NCBI GenBank assembly: GCA_019671135.1
Contig: JAHRHY010000014.1
Coordinates: 804,001 to 868,000 of the forward strand
Origin: Linnemannia hyalina
Taxonomy: Eukaryota > Mortierellomycota > Mortierellomycetes > Mortierellales > Mortierellaceae
Direction: 5' to 3'
Length of the DNA: 64,000 nucleotides
Shown here: piece after piece, positions 22,259-33,200 of the stretch
How positions within the stretch are numbered: position 1 is the stretch's first letter
Layout: every line of letters begins with the position of its first letter
The notes under the pieces: generated by a model
Database searches by the model: none
What the model was told of the DNA's origin: nothing
The model's input: the letters and a program-made list of their open reading frames with translations, nothing else
Made by a program: the position numbers and the translations under genes

Positions 22259-22739
22259 TAAATATTCCTATTTATTTGTTTCTTTGTTGATAATTGTAAT
22301 GATAAAAAACGGTAGACATAGTGGGTTTCTTGTTTGTTTCGCTCATTCTTTCTTGTGTGAGCCGAGGAGCATTTGGATGTTGGGCTCGTGGGGTCGAGAG
22401 AGAGAGAGAGAAGGAGAGAGAAGGAGAGAGAAGGAGAGAGAGAGAGAGAGAGGAAGAGAGAGAGATAGTATGTGTGTGGTGAGTAAGAAAAGGAGAAAGG
22501 GAAAAGATGAAAAAAATCAAAGAGAACAGAGGAATTGAACAAAGGGCGTGGCGATCAACAAAAATGCAGTGGTAAATAACAGAGAGACGAGGACGAGAAC
22601 TTCGATTGAGAGATTAAAGGACAGTAGGAAAAGAGGTGAGAATTGATAGGAAGGGAAAAAAGAAAGGCGACAATGAACGTGGTAGTGTGAGATACAAGGT
22701 GTGATGAAGGAAATAATCGCCTGTTTTGCCAATGTTCCC
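22259..22739. repeat. GA microsatellite and spacer
   Basis: A (GA)n tract with AAGGAGAGAG units spans about 22395-22466 and is flanked by purine-rich DNA. It contains no gene. Its open frames on both strands are repeat artefacts. Confidence 0.6.
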
Positions 22740-24060
22740 ACGCTCGTTTCCTTGTTTGTCTTCTCCTGTTTCTCACTCACCCTCCTTTTTGCCACCGTTC
22801 CCACACCTTCATCGCCTTTACCGCCACCCCACTCTTCTTCATCGTCTTTGCCATCACTCGACCACTCGCTCCCACGCTTTCTTTTCGACTTTGCTTCTCG
22901 TTTGTTTCTCAATACCTTTCTTCTTGCCACCATTTGACGTCCTTTCGTTTTCTTCATTCCTCGCCTTCACTACATCCTTCTCTTTCACTACATCTCTCAT
23001 GTCTTCCCTCACCCACCTTTCTTTTCATTTGATGCTTTGCAACACTATGGACAACAACCCTCTGACCCTGTTCTGTCTTGTCGACGAAGAGTCCACTACC
23101 AACGCGCTTTCACTCGAGGTTAACCCAACCAAGACGGTCAATGGCGTCATGGCGTCATGGCGTCAAAAAGCTCATCAAGAGCGAGAAATCACCTAGAATC
23201 GATGACGTTGCAGCGGATGAGCTCACCCTCTGGCGTGTCTCTGTACCAATCACCGAAGATAACGACAAAATCCCCATTCAGCTTGACAATGTCACCAATA
23301 ACGACAGGAAGAAACTCGGCCCAGTGACGCATCTTTGGTATGTCATTCAAGATAACCACAAAGAGTAGATGCGATGAAAATATTTAAATACAGCATGCTC
23401 AAGCTTACAGCCTCCGTGTCTTTATTGTCTTGTCACCTATAGGAGAGGATTGTCGAGTGCAGCGAGCCTGGCACATGGATGAGGACCATAGAAGAGGCAA
23501 AGGACAGACTGGTATCTTGGGACAATCGACACATCAAAGGCAATTTGTGCTACGAGATATCTCGCCTCCACGACAAACACAACAAATACAAGGATCAGCT
23601 TGTGGATTCTATTGACAGCATGCTTGGCCTTCTCATGTATCAGCATTGCATGTCTGGGAGCCATGACCTTGTCCTCCGCGAAGTAGACCCTCAGTTGGTG
23701 GAGCACGCGTTTGGTCGGATCAAGATCTGCCATGACCACGCGGTCACTATGCTAGACAATCCGTTCATTCCAATGGCTGTAGGGAATTACTTCTTCGCCA
23801 TGGATACATACCTCAGGAAGGAAGCCCGCCGTCGAATGCAGACCTAGAAGAACCATGGATCTGTGTTTGAACAGTCCATGGTGAGCATTTCCATTAAGAC
23901 CCTCCAAGCGCGACCTCTATCCGAGTGGCCGCATCAGCCCACAATCGCTGAGATATGTGAGACTGACTCTCATTGGGACGTTGTCGGTTAAAAAGAACCT
24001 GGGCTTCATCAAAATATGGCCCACAGGAATATATCGATGTAACAGTTCAGAAACAAGAGT
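22740..24060 (+). pseudogene. Third CRN copy: head fused to C-terminal exon by internal deletion
   Basis: A pyrimidine-rich leader (22740-23040) precedes MDNNPLTLFCLVDEE at 23048. The CRN head then breaks at three adjacent 8-bp units (23141-23164); the correct frame resumes and contains DELTLWRVSVPI. After about 23340 the sequence jumps directly to the 3' part of an intron (CTCAAGCTTACAGCCTCCGTG, like 15932 onward) and then the acceptor and exon homologous to 15978 onward (HDKHNKYKDQLVDSIDSMLG, VDPQLVEHAFGRIKI). The whole NTPase region is therefore missing. A stop at 23845-23847 and further stops end the frame, but homology to copy 1 continues to about 24060. Confidence 0.8.
23141..23164 (+). 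repeat. Three tandem 8-bp units in the CRN head
   Basis: ATGGCGTC occurs three times back to back (23141-23148, 23149-23156, 23157-23164). Two extra units add 16 bp, which is not a multiple of three and explains the frameshift inside the third CRN head. Confidence 0.85.
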
Positions 24061-25031
24061 GGAAAATGCACGGCAAAGCAGCTGTATTAGATGCATTGGA
24101 AGATGACTGTCAGTCCCTTTCCAACGCCATCTGTCACCTCTCTTCTATCCACCTTGACCCTATTTCATGTACAGTACACCTGCAGCACAGTATCCTTCCT
24201 TACAGACCTCGCTGACTGGTACTCCCTGGCTATCTCTCCACTAACTCAGTCGTTATTTATCTTGTCTGCGCTCCATCCCTCGCTCTTCATCTCGACCTTA
24301 TCATCCTTCCCTCCTCTTCCACTCTTCCATCCCCAGCGCGACTGACTGAGTCAGATCGTTGATGTATTCCTAGACAACGGCAGCGACTACCAGTGCAGCG
24401 ATAGCGATCAAACAGCAGCGACAACCAGGATACGCATCAGAACATGAGCGGCATCCAGCTGTGATTAACATAAGCACAAATGGAATGAGGTAGCCTTGGT
24501 TATCTTATTTTGCAGAGACGAAGTGACAGAAGGGAAAGGAAATGAAATGAAATAAAAAAAGACCATATCAAGAAAAGAAGATCTTGAGGCACATCCTTTC
24601 TTGATATTAGGGTGTGCCACAGTGGGCAAACAGTTGAAAGAATGGTCCAATATCTGCAACAGACAGCGACGCAGGCCCCAAGACTGGTGAGGTCAGAGCC
24701 ATCATGCCAGGAACCGTAGGTGAGAGCCTAAACCCATTTAAAGCGAGAGAGGTAGTATGAACTTGCTTGAAATATGGAAGGTCGCGAGATGCGAGACGCT
24801 CTATTGCGTCGATCCTCTAGATTTACTCCTTTGGTCGATAGATTTGTTCGTTAATGGCGGTATCATTCCTCTTCTTCTTTCCTTTAGATCAGGTTCTTAC
24901 GAAGCTGTTGTTTCGACTTGCCCACTAATAAAGTTCAAGCGACATGCACAAAAAACAACAGGATGCGATACACGCCACCACATACCATCACACACCACCT
25001 TACACCGCCTCACACCGTCAACTCACCCCTC
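24061..25031. other. Spacer without a recognised gene
   Basis: About 970 bp between the CRN remnant and the right inverted-repeat arm. Short frames exist, but none has a recognisable motif, conserved codon pattern or splice structure. Confidence 0.4.
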
Positions 25032-25281
25032 CATACACAACACTATCCACGCACAACTCCACCACCACACAACATCACTAACTCACTCCTCCCATACTCA
25101 CTCCATCCACCCCTACATTTCCACAGCATCATACACCGTCAAACTTCCCTACTCAAAGCATTTTTTTCAACCCTCCACGCCCACTCGCTTGCACTCACTC
25201 ATTCGCAGAAAAAAAATGAATGTCGTCCATGATATTTTTTTCAAACCTAATTTCTAGGAGAAAATAAAGGTTTCGCCCGGG
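25032..25281 (+). repeat. Right arm of the long-range inverted repeat
   Basis: Matches the reverse complement of 17612-17873. It ends in AAAGGTTTCGCCCGG, the GC-rich terminus also found at the outer end of the left arm. About 55 bp beyond this outer end a 28S rRNA-like fragment begins. Confidence 0.75.
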
Positions 25282-25337
25282 TCCACAGCAGAGCACTGCC
25301 ACTTGCACTGAGCGAAGCCACAAAGGCCAGCCAGTCG

Positions 25338-25476
25338 CGAGGATTAAGGTTTGCAAAAGGTAGCAGACAGGTTACCACAGGGACAACTGGCTTGTGGCAG
25401 CCAAGCGTTCATAGCGACGTTGCTTTTTGGTCCTTCAATGTCGGCTCTTTCAATCCTTGCTTCTTTAGAATTTAAG
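25338..25476 (+). pseudogene. 28S (25S) rRNA fragment, domain V
   Basis: GGTTACCACAGGGACAACTG, CTTGTGGCAGCCAAGCGTTC, ATAGCGACGTTGCTTTTTGG and ATGTCGGCTCTT match the highly conserved peptidyl-transferase-centre region of eukaryotic LSU rRNA, with substitutions at normally invariant sites (GGGATAACTGG is GGGACAACTGG here; CCTTCGATG is CCTTCAATG). Similarity weakens after CGGCTCTT but continues through an AGAATT block. It is isolated from any rDNA unit, so it is a pseudogene scrap or the rRNA-derived part of a repeat. Confidence 0.85.
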
Positions 25477-25650
25477 GTCGCGTTGTTGATGCTTGTCAAC
25501 TTTTTTTTGTGGTTTTAAGGGGTGCTTAAACACCGAACCAAGGTTAGTGGTTTTATGTGAGTTGGCATATTGTAACCCATGTGTGGATAGGTTGATGAGA
25601 AAGAAGGTGGTGGGTATCTATACTAATATCGCTATAAATTATATACTCTC

Positions 25651-26247
25651 TCAGTTCGCCATTCTTAACAAGTCATGGAGAGTCGCACCCATATCGGTCA
25701 GAGTCGAGTTCGTCTTGAGTGCCACAGACAGCGCAACAGCTCCGTTGGGTCCGATCGAGTTGCCATTCAAGCCCAAAGTGGTGAGAGTCGAGTTGGTCTT
25801 GAGTGCTTCAGACAGCGCCGCAGCTCCGTTGTCTCCGATTGAATTGTACTTTAAGCCCAAAGTGGTGAGAGTCGAGTTGGTCTTGAGTGCCTCGGACAGC
25901 GCCTGAACTTCGCTCTCTCCAATCGAGTTCCTATCCGTGATCAAAGTAGTCAGATTCGAGTTGGCCAGGACGCTACCAATGACTTTGTCTCGTGCAAATG
26001 TTGATGATAGGTCTTTTTCATAGGCAGAGTTCTGAATCTCTAGACGTCTTATAAGGTGCTTGTTTCTCTCGACAGATTCTATGCTGAGGCCATGTTTCGA
26101 CAACACGACAGAGCTGTAGAGTGGCGGTGTAAATTAATCGTTCCAATCCTTGCTCACACGCGCACAGGACGTGAGGTCTTTAAGGCCAAGACTGCTGGCA
26201 ATTCTGGAGCGAATCTCATGTAGATCTAGGGGATGTGTCTGGAACAT
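25651..26247 (-). pseudogene. F-box/LRR protein pseudogene with one nonsense codon
   Basis: The ATG at 26245-26247 begins MFQTHPLDLHEIRSRIASSL, followed by KDLTSCARVSKDWND, an F-box-like segment. An in-frame TAA at 26134-26136 interrupts it. The same frame then continues with FTPPLYSSVVLSKHG and three leucine-rich repeats of the RNI type (ALKTNSTLTTLGL and NSIGDNGA units) until the stop at 25651. F-box/LRR proteins act as substrate receptors of SCF ubiquitin ligases, and expanded families of this type occur in Mortierella-like fungi. Only three repeats remain, so the 3' end is probably truncated as well. Confidence 0.75.
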
Positions 26248-27198
26248 CGTAGTCATAAAGATGAAAGCGTGACAAGCGTGCGGGATGATGACCGGGATGG
26301 TGATGATGGGGTTACAAGAAGGTGCGATTATGAAGGAGGAATGTAAAGTAGTTAATGCGTTGAAGAATGACAGACACTAATTGTAAAAGCAACAGAGCAA
26401 GAGCGTGTGAATGAGGGAATGGACAAGAGAAGGAAGCAAGAGAGAAAGAGACAAGAATGCTAAGGGAAAGTGGAAAAGGCTGTGTGCAAAAGGATTGGAG
26501 GCGTGGTTAGTGGAGGTGTGGTGGTGAGGGCTGATGAAGGCGTGGCTGAATGGAAGACACGATTCCTTCATGCATCATTTTTGCTACAGCCTGAAGAGTC
26601 ATAATCCTAAATGAAATATCGCTTGTGGCTCCTTCGATGTCGGCTCTTTCTCTCCTCCTTCAGTATCATTCGAAGCTGCGTCGTCGATGCTTTGAGGGAG
26701 TAGATATGTTGGTGTCATGTTCTTGTGGAGGTTGGGCTATGTGATTGTTGTTTAAGGGTGATGACAGATCGGGGATGGCGGCATCTTGACCGTTTGAAGA
26801 CGAGTTCAAAGGCAAGGGCGTTGGTATGGTCCTGCTTATATAGTGAAGATAACCTTGGAAGAATGGGTGCATTGGGATCGATGTTCTCCTTGTTGAAAAG
26901 GGTTTCACGAGCACACGCAGAAGCGGTATGCAATGCTGGTGCGCGCTGTGCTGCTCGTCCCCCTTCCTTCCTTGTTCTCCTCCCACCTCCCCCTCCTACC
27001 TTCCGTGTTCTTTTGCCATTTCTATGTCATTTTATCGTTTACTTCCACTTTTATGTACTCATTTTCTCTTACATTTCACGCATTGGCCTCGGTGAACTTT
27101 CATAAAACGCAGCATGAGTTTTGGGAAGGTCCACACTGAGCAGTGTTCTCACAGATATAACCAGCATAGGGCGGTGGTCCTGGGCTGCAGCGATGTGT
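26248..27198. other. Repeat-derived intergenic region
   Basis: Contains purine-rich sequence from 26386 whose start (TGTAAAAGCAACAGAGCAAGAG) resembles the 5' end of the solo LTR at 41812 (TGTAATAGGAGCAGAGCAAGAG), then a second 28S rRNA scrap (26621-26693). A minus-strand frame with ETLFNKENIDPNAP (around 26880-26920) and a nearby TATATAAG could be a gene remnant, but I cannot assign it. Confidence 0.4.
26621..26693 (+). pseudogene. Second 28S rRNA-derived scrap
   Basis: GCTTGTGG is joined directly to CTCCTTCGATGTCGGCTCTT, as in LSU domain V but lacking the intervening CAGCCAAGCGTTCATAGCG segment. The sequence that follows (ATCATTCGAAGC, GATGCTT) parallels the tail of the copy at 25338-25476, so both may be copies of one rRNA-derived repeat. 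Confidence 0.6.
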
Positions 27199-27435
27199 TT
27201 ATGGCGTCTTGTCTGGAAAATATTTCGGGCACAGCAGTTTACCACCGATCTTGGAGCAGCTGCAAGCATGGCGGCATGCATAACCCAGCGAATCGTCAGA
27301 GCATGATAGCACCCACAAAAAGGTGGTGTCAATTGTGGCATTCTTAGGGACAGCAACCGAAGCCGTTGGAACTACAGCTACATTGACGCACGCGCATGCG
27401 GTAAAACAGGATGCTATAACGAAGGACAATTGCAT
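27199..27435 (-). CDS. Small Cys-rich secreted-protein candidate (78 aa)
   Basis: The ATG at 27433-27435 opens an intronless frame with a signal-peptide-like start (MQLSFVIASCFTACACVNVA, then small residues and a possible cleavage after TASVA). The mature part holds a Cys-rich cluster (SCSDDSLGYACRHACSCSK, then LLCPKYF) and ends at a TAA. Small secreted Cys-rich proteins are common effector candidates, and this one lies next to the CRN debris. No family was recognised. A downstream exon is possible because Cys-rich sequence continues in another frame. Confidence 0.4.
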   Translation of the reverse strand: MQLSFVIASCFTACACVNVAVVPTASVAVPKNATIDTTFLWVLSCSDDSLGYACRHACSCSKIGGKLLCPKYFPDKTP

Positions 27436-28308
27436 TTAGTCACCTATTTTACAGTTTCAGAAAAAGGAGATTACAATATGCAGTCAGATGTTAATCTCAG
27501 CTGTCAATCATACGATTGTAATAAAAACAAAGAGTTCACTCTTGCGCTTGTTGGTAATTCACAAGTTCTGCGAAGGGCTTAGTTGAATGGGTGGACTGTG
27601 TGAATGAAAGGATGTATAAGAGGAATGCTCGATGCCCATGTTTTTTATATGTCACATAACAACACGTGTGTTGACTTGAAACGAGGAAAACCTTTTATCC
27701 AGTAACTAACATGCATGGGTACAAACTGTACAAGCTTCGTCAAAAGCACCAATCGGCATATCTTTCTAAACGGCGGATACATATATTTTTCTGTGTTCGT
27801 GCAATGCAAGACGATTGTCGGCCTGAGTTCATGTGAGAAAATGAGACTTCTCTCTCATAAAATCCCGCAAACAAACATGTATGGGTACAAACTAACGAAG
27901 GTTTTACAGCTGTGGTAGAACCTTCACCGTCTTAAAGTCCCGCAAAACAAACATGCATGGGTACTTGATAGCATCCCACCATGAGAAAATGAATCTTACC
28001 CAGTCCACTACATGTACTGTACCCTTGAATAAACAGACAGAAAGCCAAACTTGATTTTTTTTTGTTGATTAAACGTTAGCAATTGCCTGTCGAACTTACA
28101 GAGAAGGCGCAACTAGCGAGTGACTCAAATAATATCACTCCGGCCCTACTTCACTTTTCATCTTTTTTGTTGTCACCATTACGGATAATCACATAAAGAC
28201 GCTCATCTTGCCTCGAGGATGTTTATTTAGGCCATAGCCATATGTGATACTATGCTTTTTTTGTTCACGTTTTGGTTGACGAGCTCATCGAGCAGGCCTT
28301 CATGTAAA
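27436..28308. other. Intergenic region with short direct repeats
   Basis: AT-rich, no gene supported. A sequence near ACATGCATGGGTACAAACT occurs three times (27709-27727, 27875-27893, 27951-27965), the last two both preceded by CCCGCAAA(A)CAA. Confidence 0.5.
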
Positions 28309-28563
28309 CTAAGCGGCCTCCTGCAATAAAATGGAGTTGAATTCCAGTCTCAGGTTGGAAGCAATATCTGGCCAGTCTCTAGTATCGGTTTCCACAACGA
28401 TGACAGTTGTCTCATCATTGCTTTCAGCGAAGGTGACAGATACTCCTTCTCGTCGAAATGCCTCGACAAGTGCCGTCTTGAATTCATGGATTCTTATCGT
28501 TTGCCTGAATCTAACTATGTGTGTTCTAGTTCCTACTTGAGTGTTCACCATTATGAAGTCCAT
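28309..28563 (-). CDS. Hypothetical protein (84 aa)
   Basis: ATG at 28561-28563, stop at 28309. The sequence is protein-like with alternating beta and helix character: THIVRFRQTIRIHEFKTALV, then VSVTFAESNDETTVIVVETD and DWPDIASNLRLEFNSILL. It reads like a compact alpha/beta fold, but no family was recognised. Directly upstream of the start lies a long (GA)n tract (28588-28740), typical of gene 5' regions in this window. The frame could be extended into the repeat, but that extension is low-complexity and was not used. Confidence 0.45.
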   Translation of the reverse strand: MDFIMVNTQVGTRTHIVRFRQTIRIHEFKTALVEAFRREGVSVTFAESNDETTVIVVETDTRDWPDIASNLRLEFNSILLQEAA

Positions 28564-28582
28564 TTTTGATGCGCGATTGTTT

Positions 28583-28587
<5 letters not shown>

Positions 28588-28629
<42 letters not shown>

Positions 28630-28745
28630 AGAACGAAGAGAATAGATAGAACAAAGAGAGTGAAGAGAGTGATGAAAGAGAGAGAGGGAGAGGAACGAAG
28701 AGAGCAGATATAACAAAGAGAGCGAAGAGAGTGATGAAAGAGAGG
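28588..28745. repeat. GA microsatellite
   Basis: (GA)n tract followed by related GAGAGTGATGAAAGAG units. The overlapping long frames on the minus strand are Leu/Ser repeat artefacts. Confidence 0.75.
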
Positions 28746-30272
28746 GATGAACAAACAACAGGCGTGGAGTAGGCAAGAGTAAGGGGTGATGAAAAGGGGG
28801 TGGCAAGTGAATGAATGAGAAGAGCAGAGGAGGGCGGGTGAGAAAAGGGCATGAGAGACGGCGTAAGGCAAAGTTTGCAGGACAGACGCCAATGGTGACG
28901 TAGCAGCGCTTGTAGTTCACTCAAGCCCTCCTTAGCCTCAACGAAGGATTCTTAACTTTTCATTATCACAATGAATCGGAAGAAGGCATAAGAATGACCA
29001 GCAGTAGGGGAGGGTCAATGGATGGTGAGCGGATCAAGCACATACAAGAAAAAACAGGGTCGAAATATTCCGAATCCCGCCTGACCTGTACAGCAGTAAG
29101 AATGAGAAAAAAAAACGTTGAGGGACGGAAGAGTGAGAAGGCAAGGAAAATGTGGCAGTGGAGATACAATCATTTCGGTGCCAAAGGGATTGGAGTGCGG
29201 AATGCTCGATGAATTTTCAAGGTAAGAAAAGAGCCAAGAAAAAGGGGGCGAGGGCTCATACGCAAGGGCGTGTGCTTAATGTGGATGTGAAAGTGGAAGT
29301 GATAGAGCATAGGCCATGTACAGCGCCCTCCCAAAAAGAATTGCCGGAAAATTTTTTGAGCACCATTTTTTCCCCTTCTTCTTCGTATTTAAATGATGGA
29401 AAAAAAAGTGCTCAAGAAATTTTCCGGCAATTCTTTTTGGGAGGGCGCTGTACATTACCTGCATACATAAAGAAAATAGTAACCCCCACGAGAGTCTAAG
29501 TATTGTTTCATATTTTGCAATCCAAGTAGACTCAGGCAACAACACCAAACAGCAATCTTTTGTCACCTGCAGCAGCTGTCGATGACCCATATTCCCGCTG
29601 TCCCTCCAAACTCCAAAAGTTCCTGTGGTGAGTGTGGTGAATGTGAATAGAGAATGGTTGACAGTGAGGCGTCCATCTTTTGGCGAATGTTTTTCGTACT
29701 CTTTTTCGAACCAAGAAAGTAGTATGCGACCCATTCCAGGTCTGAAATGTGAGAGTCGAAAACGAAATACTGGAATGTCAAAGTAGAAGTGGCGGGATAC
29801 AAAAGAAAATGAGGAAAAGAAGGAGGAAGAAGTAAGAGACCAGGGGAGATGAAGCAAAGGACCGAGAAGCAAAGGAAGGAGAGAAACCTCATACGCGACA
29901 GTCAGGAACCCGAGACAAAGCCTGAATGAAGACAATCAACAATCGGACAAGAAGGCGAGTCAATAGAAAAAAAAGTTAATTGTTGCGCAAAAAAAAAGAT
30001 GTTACCGCTGCACAAAGGGACTTCTCGAAAAGCCTTTGCCTTGTCGATGTAGCCAAAGAGCTTGCGTGTTCGCCCATTGCTAGGGGGATATGCCACCAAA
30101 AGGGCGAGTCTCCCAAGGCAAATATAGTATGCATGCGACCCAAACTTGTCAACGCCTTAGATGTCATTGATCAGCGATAAATGAAAAGATCGGCGTGGCA
30201 CGCCAACAACAATGTTCATTACTTCTAACTCAATGGAATCCACTGAAAAAAAAAAACATAGTCTGTTATATT
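28746..30272. other. Intergenic region containing a MITE
   Basis: About 1.5 kb with no supported gene apart from the inverted-repeat element at 29321-29450. A long minus-strand frame (29276-29935) crosses that element and has no domain signature, so it was not called. Confidence 0.5.
29321..29450. mobile_element. TA-flanked MITE, 130 bp with about 43-bp TIRs
   Basis: The left arm starts CAGCGCCCTCCCAAAAAGAA and is repeated as a reverse complement ending at 29450, with one mismatch over about 43 bp. Both outer edges are TA (29319-29320 and 29451-29452). The centre is a short AT-rich loop (ATTTAAAT). A TA target and nearly perfect TIRs fit a Tc1/mariner-type non-autonomous element. The near-identity of the arms suggests a recent insertion, or a hairpin kept intact by gene conversion. 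Confidence 0.85.
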
Positions 30273-33200
30273 CTACTGCTGTTCGAGAGTATCAGTAAGC
30301 TCGTATCCATGGACGCGAACGCGGTAGACACATGTCATCTTGGGATGGCCCCAGTTCGATTTGATCCGGAAAACGGCTCCTACAGAAGGCACGGTCTGCT
30401 TGGACAAGGGGATCGAGAATGTCTGACGTGACTTTGGCTTTTCTGACGCGTCGGCGTCGATGTTGCTGGCTATTGTTGTGTTGGCGTTGAACTCGATGGT
30501 TGTCAAAAGAGTCGATCCTGGCCAGGGCGCTCCTTCGCGCCATCGATCGCCTGCCTTGATCTCCTGCTTATTTTCTTGCTCCTGCTTGTTGGCTGAAGCT
30601 GTGCTTGAAGGCTCAACATGTGGTCGTGACGACTGAGGCGTAACGGGCGCCGCGTCGTCCCGACCTCTCAATCCCCAGACCTCAATCTCTCTGGCAGCAC
30701 TACCCAAGTCCAAAACAACCGACGGATCCGCATGCTCGATGGTCACCTCTGTGATCACAATCTTCCGTGCAAGTCGAACCGCCAGCTGTCCTTCTTGTCC
30801 ATCCATGGCCCAGCACTCTCCAGCATGCATGTCGGGCTCGATCGCCTTCTCTGCCGGTTTCTCACGCCGAGGCAAGGGGATAAAAAACCGTGCGCCAAGT
30901 CGACCCAGCAGGGTGGGTTCCACATAGTGAAAGTAATTGGGCGAGGTGAGTCGAGGGATGATCCTACCACCCGCTGAGTGCAGGGCATAGTCGGGCTTGG
31001 CCAGGGCATCGGCAGAGTACTTCTCCAGCGCCTTGTCGATTAATCCTGAAATGAGATCTCGCTCAATGTCCGTCAAGGCCCGTTCAAGGTTGTTGTTGTT
31101 GCTGTTGGCCGAATTAGACGAGTCGTAGCCACCCCTGCCAGGCGCGGCTTTGCCCTCCAGCTTGCCTTGCTTCTCCAATAACGCGACGACATTCCGTTCC
31201 AGACTCTGCCAAATCAAGTTCGCCTCAGTCCTGAGCAGACTCAAAAAGACGGTTCTCGAGACCTTCGACATCCTACCCTCAACAAACGAGCCCATCGCCT
31301 TCTCATTCTCAAGCAAGAAGTCATCCCAACCAATCGCCTTGCCAGATTTCTTCTTCCCGCGCGAAGAGCCCCAGGACCATCTGCTAGAAGAGGAGTCGTC
31401 CTCCTGTTGGTCGTCCGAGTCCTGGTCGAGAAGCGCCACTTGATCCTTGATGGATTGTTGAACTTGATCCGAAGTCATAAACAATTCGCGGGCAGTATCC
31501 CAGAACTCGCTCGGGATTGACAGTTTACCCGTCCGAGGGTCCCTGGCGACCACCAAATGTCTTGGGATCTCGTCCCGAACCAGCTCCAGCACCGTTTGCT
31601 CGATCCACCGACCGTCGCTGACGTAATTCTTCAGCGACTCGACCTCGCTCGAGACTTTGTTGACCTTGTGTTCGACACCCTTGAGCGTGTGTTCAACACC
31701 CGAGACCCAGACGGACATTCCTTCCAGCTTTGAGCGTAGGTCCTTGTCTAATCGATCATCCGCGTGGCCGAGGTCTACCAGCGCCTTCTGAATCAACTCA
31801 ATCCTTGACTCGAGCTCCTCCAAGGACTGGATCTGTTCTGTTGGGATCTGAATAGTGCTCGACGGCGATGGTGAAGGCTTGCTGGTCTTGCGGGATGGGA
31901 TCCACTTTTCGACAGAAGGAATACTTGGGACCCATTCGAACCATTGGCGTGGGTTGCTGACGTGAGAGCGTCCATCCCGTTCCGGTGTACTTGGCCAAGA
32001 TATCCTATCCCATGTGCTCGACACAATCTCCCTCAACCCAGGTCCCCGACTTGGACTTGGCACGACAGTCTCGTTGTTACAAGCTCGTCCGTCCTTGAAT
32101 CCTGAAACGCCCTCGTATCCAAACTTGTGGCTGGCCCAGACAGCGAGTCCAAGAAGAGCGACGCCAAAAAGAGTGCCTGGTCGCAACAGTCCAGATGCGA
32201 TACCAGTCCGAACCCAAGACTCTCCAGTCTTCCAGACAGTATGCCTTTGTGACCATGGCCACAGAAGGATGAACGAGACCCACGAAAGGACTGTCCATGC
32301 AAAGAACTCCAATGCTGTCGTGAGAGAATGGTAAATGTGCTGAAGGGTGTCCAAGTAGCCCTCAACCGCATGTCCCACAACATGCCAGGGGTAGACGCGT
32401 GCAGAGGCCGAGGCTTCGGTAGACTGATATAATGGCGAGTGGGTCTCGTAGTGCCAACTGTATCGAGGCTCGATCGGGTTCTTCGTCCGCAGATTCACAC
32501 CGTATCTCGACCGACGCTCCGTGTCGCTCTCGTAATCAGAAGTGTCGGAATGGTGGCCATAGCGCTCAGTGATGTACGGCCGCTCATCTTCCTCCTCCTT
32601 GAAGGCGCTAACGCGACTTGATGGTCGTGGAGAGGGTGTGATGCGTCGTTCTAGAGGTCGGTAAGCATCCAACACAACCGGGTCCTTTTCCTCCGCACTT
32701 GTATGCCTTATAAAGTCTGCCTCTTCCTCCTCTTCCTCCTCTTCCTCCTCAGCCTCTTCCTCGAGCAATTCTTCCAGAAGCTCAGCCTCGTCATCAAATT
32801 CCTGAGAGCCGTCGAGTCCGATACCAGAATCAAACTGTCTCATCGAGGGAACATTGAATGGAGATTTGCTGGGAGACCTGGGAGACGTTGCTTGTGACCG
32901 AGAAGGCGTAGGCTGAGACCGAGGAGATGTTGGTTGGGAGGACCGAAGCAATTCTGGCTGCGGCGTAGGCGATCTTGGCTCGGGTGAAGGCGGTTTTGAA
33001 GCGGAAGTTGGGGCGGCGACGACTTTGCTCAATCGCGAGGGGACGGGAGTCTTCTTCCTTTGATACGGTTCCCTGCGAACTCGAGCACTGGTGAACGAGG
33101 TGTCGGAATCAACATCGGAGCCTTCGCTGGGATAGCCGTCCTGTTGCTTCGAGTTGCCCCAGCCAAACTCATCGCGCTGCTTTCGCAGCAAATGTGCCCA

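Noticed and set aside
22284..22542. Frames around the GA tract at 22.4 kb
   Set aside because: Microsatellite artefacts on both strands.
26666..26986. Minus-strand frame with NKENIDPN (KEN-box-like)
   Set aside because: Short, no identifiable neighbours or family; a KEN motif alone is not evidence of a gene.
29276..29935. Minus-strand frame of about 219 codons with hydrophobic segments
   Set aside because: It runs through the MITE and has no motif or splice support.
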